Under the pieces are notes generated by a model. It saw only the letters and a program-made list of their open reading frames with translations, was not told the origin of the DNA and did no database searches. The translations under genes and the position numbers were made by a program. From the NCBI RefSeq assembly GCF_949292005.1, contig NZ_CASEXV010000050.1, positions 1 to 8,015 of the forward strand: DNA of 8,015 bases. Direction: 5' to 3'. Each line of letters starts with the position of its first letter. Position 1 is the stretch's first letter. This stretch comes from an uncultured Bifidobacterium sp. (GTDB lineage: Bacteria; Actinomycetota; Actinomycetes; Actinomycetales; Bifidobacteriaceae). This document shows positions 5,165-8,015 of this stretch, piece by piece.

Positions 5165-7270
5165 ATGCGTCGCATCGTCGATCGTGTTTCCCAGGTGCCC
5201 ATGCTCGCGGTCACCGTTATCTCAGTCTTTCCCATCGCCCTGTTATGGGGCGTGCGCTGGGGATGGACGCCATTCCAACGGACCTGGCTCCCCTCGATTG
5301 GACAGAGCGTGGTCGTCGCCGTGGTCGTCGCCACGGTGGTCCCGATGGTCGTCGACGTGGCATCCGATCTCCTCCACGGCAAGGCGGGAGTGGACGTGCT
5401 CGCCATCATGGCGCTCGTCTCCACGCTTCTCGTCGGACAGTACTGGGCCAGCTGGGCTGTTGCTCTTATGGTGTGGTCGGGCGATGCGATCGAACGATAC
5501 GCGAACGGTCGGGCCACATCGAGTCTTAATGCCTTGGTGTCCGCCGCTCCCAGACAGGCTCATGTGGTCACCCTTCGGGGAGTGGGCTCATCCGGACGCG
5601 CACGCGATGTCGATGGATGGAGAAGCACGGGAGATTCGATATCGAGGGGGGGATTATCCTCCACCCAAAGTCCTCAGCCGGACTCCGGAATAGATGACCA
5701 CTTCCGCACGGTTCCCGTCGATGAGGTTGGTGTCGGTGATGTCGTCCTCGTGCTGCCCGGCGAGATCGTTCCCGTCGATGGCAGTCTGCTCAGCGTCAGC
5801 GCCATCCTGGATCTGAGCAGCATCAACGGGGAATCCGTCCCGCGCGAGGTGTTCGCCGGAGCAAGGGTGCTGTCCGGAGCCGTGAACGGAGCCACGGCGA
5901 TCACGGTCAAGGCCACGCGAGTGTCGGCCGATTCGCAGTATCAGCGCATCCTCGCGATGGTCGCGGACGCCCAGGAGTCGCGTGCCCCCGCGGTTCGCAT
6001 CGCGGACAGCCTGGCAGTCCCCTTCACCGTGGCGTCCCTTCTCATAGCGGGCGTCGCCTGGGCCCTATCCGGCACCCCACTGCGGTTCGCTCAGGTCCTC
6101 GTCCTCGCCACCCCATGCCCGCTGCTGATTGCGGCGCCGGTGGCCTTCGTCGCGGGGACGGGACGTCTGGCCAGAGCCGGCATCCTCGTGAAAAGCCAGG
6201 ATGCTCTCGAGGCATTGGCGCACGTTGGCCATGTCTTCTTCGACAAGACGGGAACGCTTACCTCGACCGTCCCTCAGGTCGTTGGCGTCGACATGGTTCC
6301 CGGGTCGGTCAGACCGCAGGGATTGTCGGGCGAGTGGGATGCCGACAGGATCCTGGAGCTTGCCGGCGTGGTCGAGACATATTCCGTGCATATTCTGGCC
6401 AAGGGCATGGCGCGGGCCGGATCCGAGGCGTCGGGCCGTCGGCGGGGGAATCATCGCCGGCCGGTTGTCACCGGCGTGCGCGAGGACGCCGGCAATGGGA
6501 TCCAGGCCGATGTGGACAGCGTCCAGGTGCGTGTCGGGCGGTCTGGCTTCGTCTCCGACCAGGACGCAGGCGGCGTCAAGGACGTCCACGGATGGCGTCC
6601 GCTGGAGCCCGATGAGATGGTCGCCTACGTGTCCTGCGATGGTGCTCTGGCCGCGCGCGTCGTCATGCGCGACCTTCCCCGGGCGAATTCGCGTTCGACC
6701 TTGGATGCGCTGCGCGGCATGGGGGTGGATCTGACCATGGTGACGGGAGACAGGGCCGAGTCCGCACGGGTCATCGCCGATGAGGTCGGCATCGACGACG
6801 TGCGCGCCGATCTGCTCCCGCAGGACAAGGTCGCCGTGGTCTCCGGCGGCGGTGCAGGGCGTTCACGGTCCCGCACCGCCACCATGATGGTGGGCGACGG
6901 CGTCAATGACGCCCCGGTACTCGCCGCAGCCGACGTCGGTATGGCGATGACGGACGGAACCGCCACGGCCGCCGCCGATTCCGCCCCGGCCGTCATCATG
7001 AACGACGACATCGCTTCCGTGTACCGGGCGCTGTCGATTGCGCGTCGAACCACACGAGTGATGCTTCAGGCGGTGGTCGGCGGGCTTCTGCTGGCGCTTC
7101 TGGGCATGGTCGCCGCGGCCTTTGATCTTATTCCCGTCGTGGTCGGGGCGTTCCTTCAGGAAGGCATCGATGTGGTGTCGATTCTTTGGGCGCTGACCGC
7201 GTTGGTCGACGTCCCGCACCCGACCTCCGTGGTCGACGATGGCGATGTCCTCGTGCCCCATCTCGCGTGA
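5165..7270 (+). CDS. P1B-type heavy-metal-transporting ATPase with variant motifs
   Basis: A 701-residue membrane pump coupling ATP hydrolysis to metal-ion export. There is no N-terminal CxxC metal-binding domain. Membrane segments are visible near 11-31, 44-66, 76-92, 94-106, 284-302, 306-331, 633-655 and 657-679, the eight-helix P1B plan. The actuator loop reads NGES (221-224) where TGE(S/P) is usual. The ion-binding helix has TPCP (316-319), not CPC. The phosphorylation site is D360 in DKTGT; the P1B HP motif is H409-I410 (SVHILAKG). TGD (527-529) and GDGVNDAP (577-584) are intact, and QEGID (665-669) lies in the last helix. TPC plus QExxD recalls the P1B-5 (nickel/iron) group, but the metal is uncertain. 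Residues about 138-181 are a polar low-complexity insert. It is divergent from pdxS; 40 nt separate it from fprA. Confidence 0.92.
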   Translation: MRRIVDRVSQVPMLAVTVISVFPIALLWGVRWGWTPFQRTWLPSIGQSVVVAVVVATVVPMVVDVASDLLHGKAGVDVLAIMALVSTLLVGQYWASWAVALMVWSGDAIERYANGRATSSLNALVSAAPRQAHVVTLRGVGSSGRARDVDGWRSTGDSISRGGLSSTQSPQPDSGIDDHFRTVPVDEVGVGDVVLVLPGEIVPVDGSLLSVSAILDLSSINGESVPREVFAGARVLSGAVNGATAITVKATRVSADSQYQRILAMVADAQESRAPAVRIADSLAVPFTVASLLIAGVAWALSGTPLRFAQVLVLATPCPLLIAAPVAFVAGTGRLARAGILVKSQDALEALAHVGHVFFDKTGTLTSTVPQVVGVDMVPGSVRPQGLSGEWDADRILELAGVVETYSVHILAKGMARAGSEASGRRRGNHRRPVVTGVREDAGNGIQADVDSVQVRVGRSGFVSDQDAGGVKDVHGWRPLEPDEMVAYVSCDGALAARVVMRDLPRANSRSTLDALRGMGVDLTMVTGDRAESARVIADEVGIDDVRADLLPQDKVAVVSGGGAGRSRSRTATMMVGDGVNDAPVLAAADVGMAMTDGTATAAADSAPAVIMNDDIASVYRALSIARRTTRVMLQAVVGGLLLALLGMVAAAFDLIPVVVGAFLQEGIDVVSILWALTALVDVPHPTSVVDDGDVLVPHLA
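5576..5707 (+). other. Low-complexity insert in the ATPase actuator domain
   Basis: These bases encode about 44 Ser/Gly/Arg/Asp-rich residues (138-181) between the strand after SAAPRQAHVVT and the conserved VPVDEVGVGD. Homologues usually have a short turn here. Codons uncommon in the rest of the window cluster here (AGA, ATA twice, AGG, TTA, CAA, AGT). The frame is kept. It may be a late insertion or an unconstrained surface loop. Confidence 0.5.
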
Positions 7271-7297
7271 CCCCTGCCGTAATGGCGTCGATTGCAT

Positions 7298-7303
7298 TAG
7301 GCT
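7298..7303 (+). promoter_or_regulatory. -10-like box directly before fprA (leaderless start)
   Basis: TAGGCT ends 7 nt before the GTG at 7311, the distance expected when transcription begins at the first base of the start codon. No Shine-Dalgarno sequence is visible in 7304-7310 and no clear -35 box is seen. The same hexamer serves as the candidate pdxS -10 box. Leaderless mRNAs are common in Actinobacteria; use here is inference. Confidence 0.45.
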
Positions 7304-7310
7304 AGAGCGC

Positions 7311-8015
7311 GTGACTGAGAACTCTGAACTTCGCATCGCCGTCATCGGCGCCGGCCCGGCTGGTGTCTACTCGTCCGACATCTTTCTGCGTCAACTGCGC
7401 AAAATCGGCGCGGACATGGGGTTGGGCGACAAAGCCCGCATCGATCTTTTCGAGAAGCTTCCCGTCCCGTTCGGGCTCGTCCGCTACGGTGTGGCGCCCG
7501 ACCATCCCAGTATCAAATTCATCGCGGACGCGTTGGAGAAGACGCTCGACAATCCCGACATCCATCTGTACTGCGATGTCGAGTTCGGCAAGGATCTCAC
7601 GTTGGAGGACCTGCTGGAGCGATACGACGCGGTTCTGTTCGCAACCGGGGCGGTGGAGGACAAGCCGCTTCCCATTCCGGGAACGGAACTTGACGGCGTC
7701 TACGGGGCAGCGCGCTTCGTGGAATGGTATGATGGATACCCCACCGGAGCTCGGCAATGGCCGTTGGATGCGGAGAGCGTGGCCGTCATCGGTGGCGGCA
7801 ACGTCGCGATGGATGTGGCCCGCGAGCTTATGCGTGACGCCGACGATCTGAAAAGTCGCACCGACATCCCCGACAACGTCTACGAAGGCATCAAGGCCAA
7901 CAAGGCCCGTGAGCTCCATCTGCTCGTCCGTCGTGGAGTCGCCCAGGCGAAGTTCTCGGTGCAGGAGCTTCGCGAGCTGGAGAAGCTTCCCGGAGTCCAG
8001 TTGATCATCGACGAG
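7311..8015 (+). CDS. fprA: FprA-like NADPH:ferredoxin/adrenodoxin-type reductase, 3' end beyond the window
   Basis: The first 235 residues of a flavoprotein that moves electrons between NADP(H) and ferredoxin or flavodoxin. The frame runs to the right edge without a stop; full-length relatives have about 450-500 residues. An FAD-binding glycine motif GAGPAG (13-18) follows a beta strand (LRIAVI). Next come the family-typical PFGLVRYGVAPDHP (53-66) and FATGA (110-114), and then the second dinucleotide motif GGGNVAMDVAR (161-171) for NADPH. VRRG (207-210) probably contacts the NADP 2'-phosphate. PFGLVRYGVAPDH is characteristic of adrenodoxin reductase-like FprA rather than plant-type FNR. The GTG start gives V/M-T-E-N before the first strand and has no ribosome binding site. 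Partner ferredoxin is unknown. Confidence 0.93.
   Translation, partial: MTENSELRIAVIGAGPAGVYSSDIFLRQLRKIGADMGLGDKARIDLFEKLPVPFGLVRYGVAPDHPSIKFIADALEKTLDNPDIHLYCDVEFGKDLTLEDLLERYDAVLFATGAVEDKPLPIPGTELDGVYGAARFVEWYDGYPTGARQWPLDAESVAVIGGGNVAMDVARELMRDADDLKSRTDIPDNVYEGIKANKARELHLLVRRGVAQAKFSVQELRELEKLPGVQLIIDE

Noticed and set aside
6065..6734. Overlapping open frames on both strands inside the ATPase gene
   Set aside because: They lie wholly within the conserved phosphorylation and nucleotide-binding domains of the ATPase and have no recognisable features; shadows of GC-rich coding sequence.
7271..7310. Terminator between the ATPase gene and fprA
   Set aside because: The 40-nt gap holds no stem-loop or T tract; only the -10-like TAGGCT stands out.

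Overview
The window is GC-rich chromosomal DNA with strong G/C preference at third codon positions and AAGGAG-like ribosome binding sites. The protein styles are actinobacterial: an HtrA protease with a long Q/P-rich cytoplasmic N terminus, PdxS/PdxT vitamin B6 synthesis with a MocR-type regulator, and an FprA-type ferredoxin reductase. A Bifidobacteriaceae origin (Bifidobacterium or a relative) is my best guess, but it rests on recognition of style, not on a search. No tRNA, rRNA, CRISPR array, prophage or insertion sequence was seen.

Layout. (1) 1-1677 (+): membrane-anchored HtrA/DegP-like serine protease with one PDZ domain; its reading frame is open to the left edge, so the 5' end is probably missing. 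(2) 1689-1760: two strong hairpins between the convergent htrA and pdxR genes; the second has the pdxR stop codon in its loop. (3) 4877 down to 1742 (-): pdxS, pdxT, then a PdxR/MocR-type regulator, all in one direction. pdxS and pdxT are separated by 3 nt; pdxR follows after 106 nt containing a 12-bp tandem repeat and a small hairpin. (4) 4878-5164: divergent control region between pdxS and a P-type ATPase gene, with three CCAATC direct repeats, a 16-bp perfect palindrome and two smaller inverted repeats. (5) 5165-7270 (+): P1B-type metal-transporting ATPase without an N-terminal metal-binding domain, with variant signature motifs (TPC, QExxD, SxHI) and a low-complexity insert in the actuator domain. 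(6) 7311-8015 (+): 5' part of an FprA-like NADPH:ferredoxin reductase, cut by the right edge; its GTG start lacks a Shine-Dalgarno sequence and sits just after a -10-like TAGGCT, suggesting a leaderless transcript.

How the parts work together: PdxS and PdxT form the glutamine-dependent pyridoxal 5'-phosphate (PLP) synthase. The MocR-type protein has a PLP-binding aminotransferase-like domain and probably senses PLP and controls pdxST. The three direct repeats upstream of pdxS are the best candidate operator. HtrA (envelope proteolysis), the metal ATPase and FprA (redox) have no clear functional link to B6 synthesis beyond position. The most interesting items are the repeat/palindrome-rich pdxS-ATPase intergenic region, the downstream placement of the regulator, the variant ATPase and the likely leaderless fprA. 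I did not find evidence of a wholly new system.
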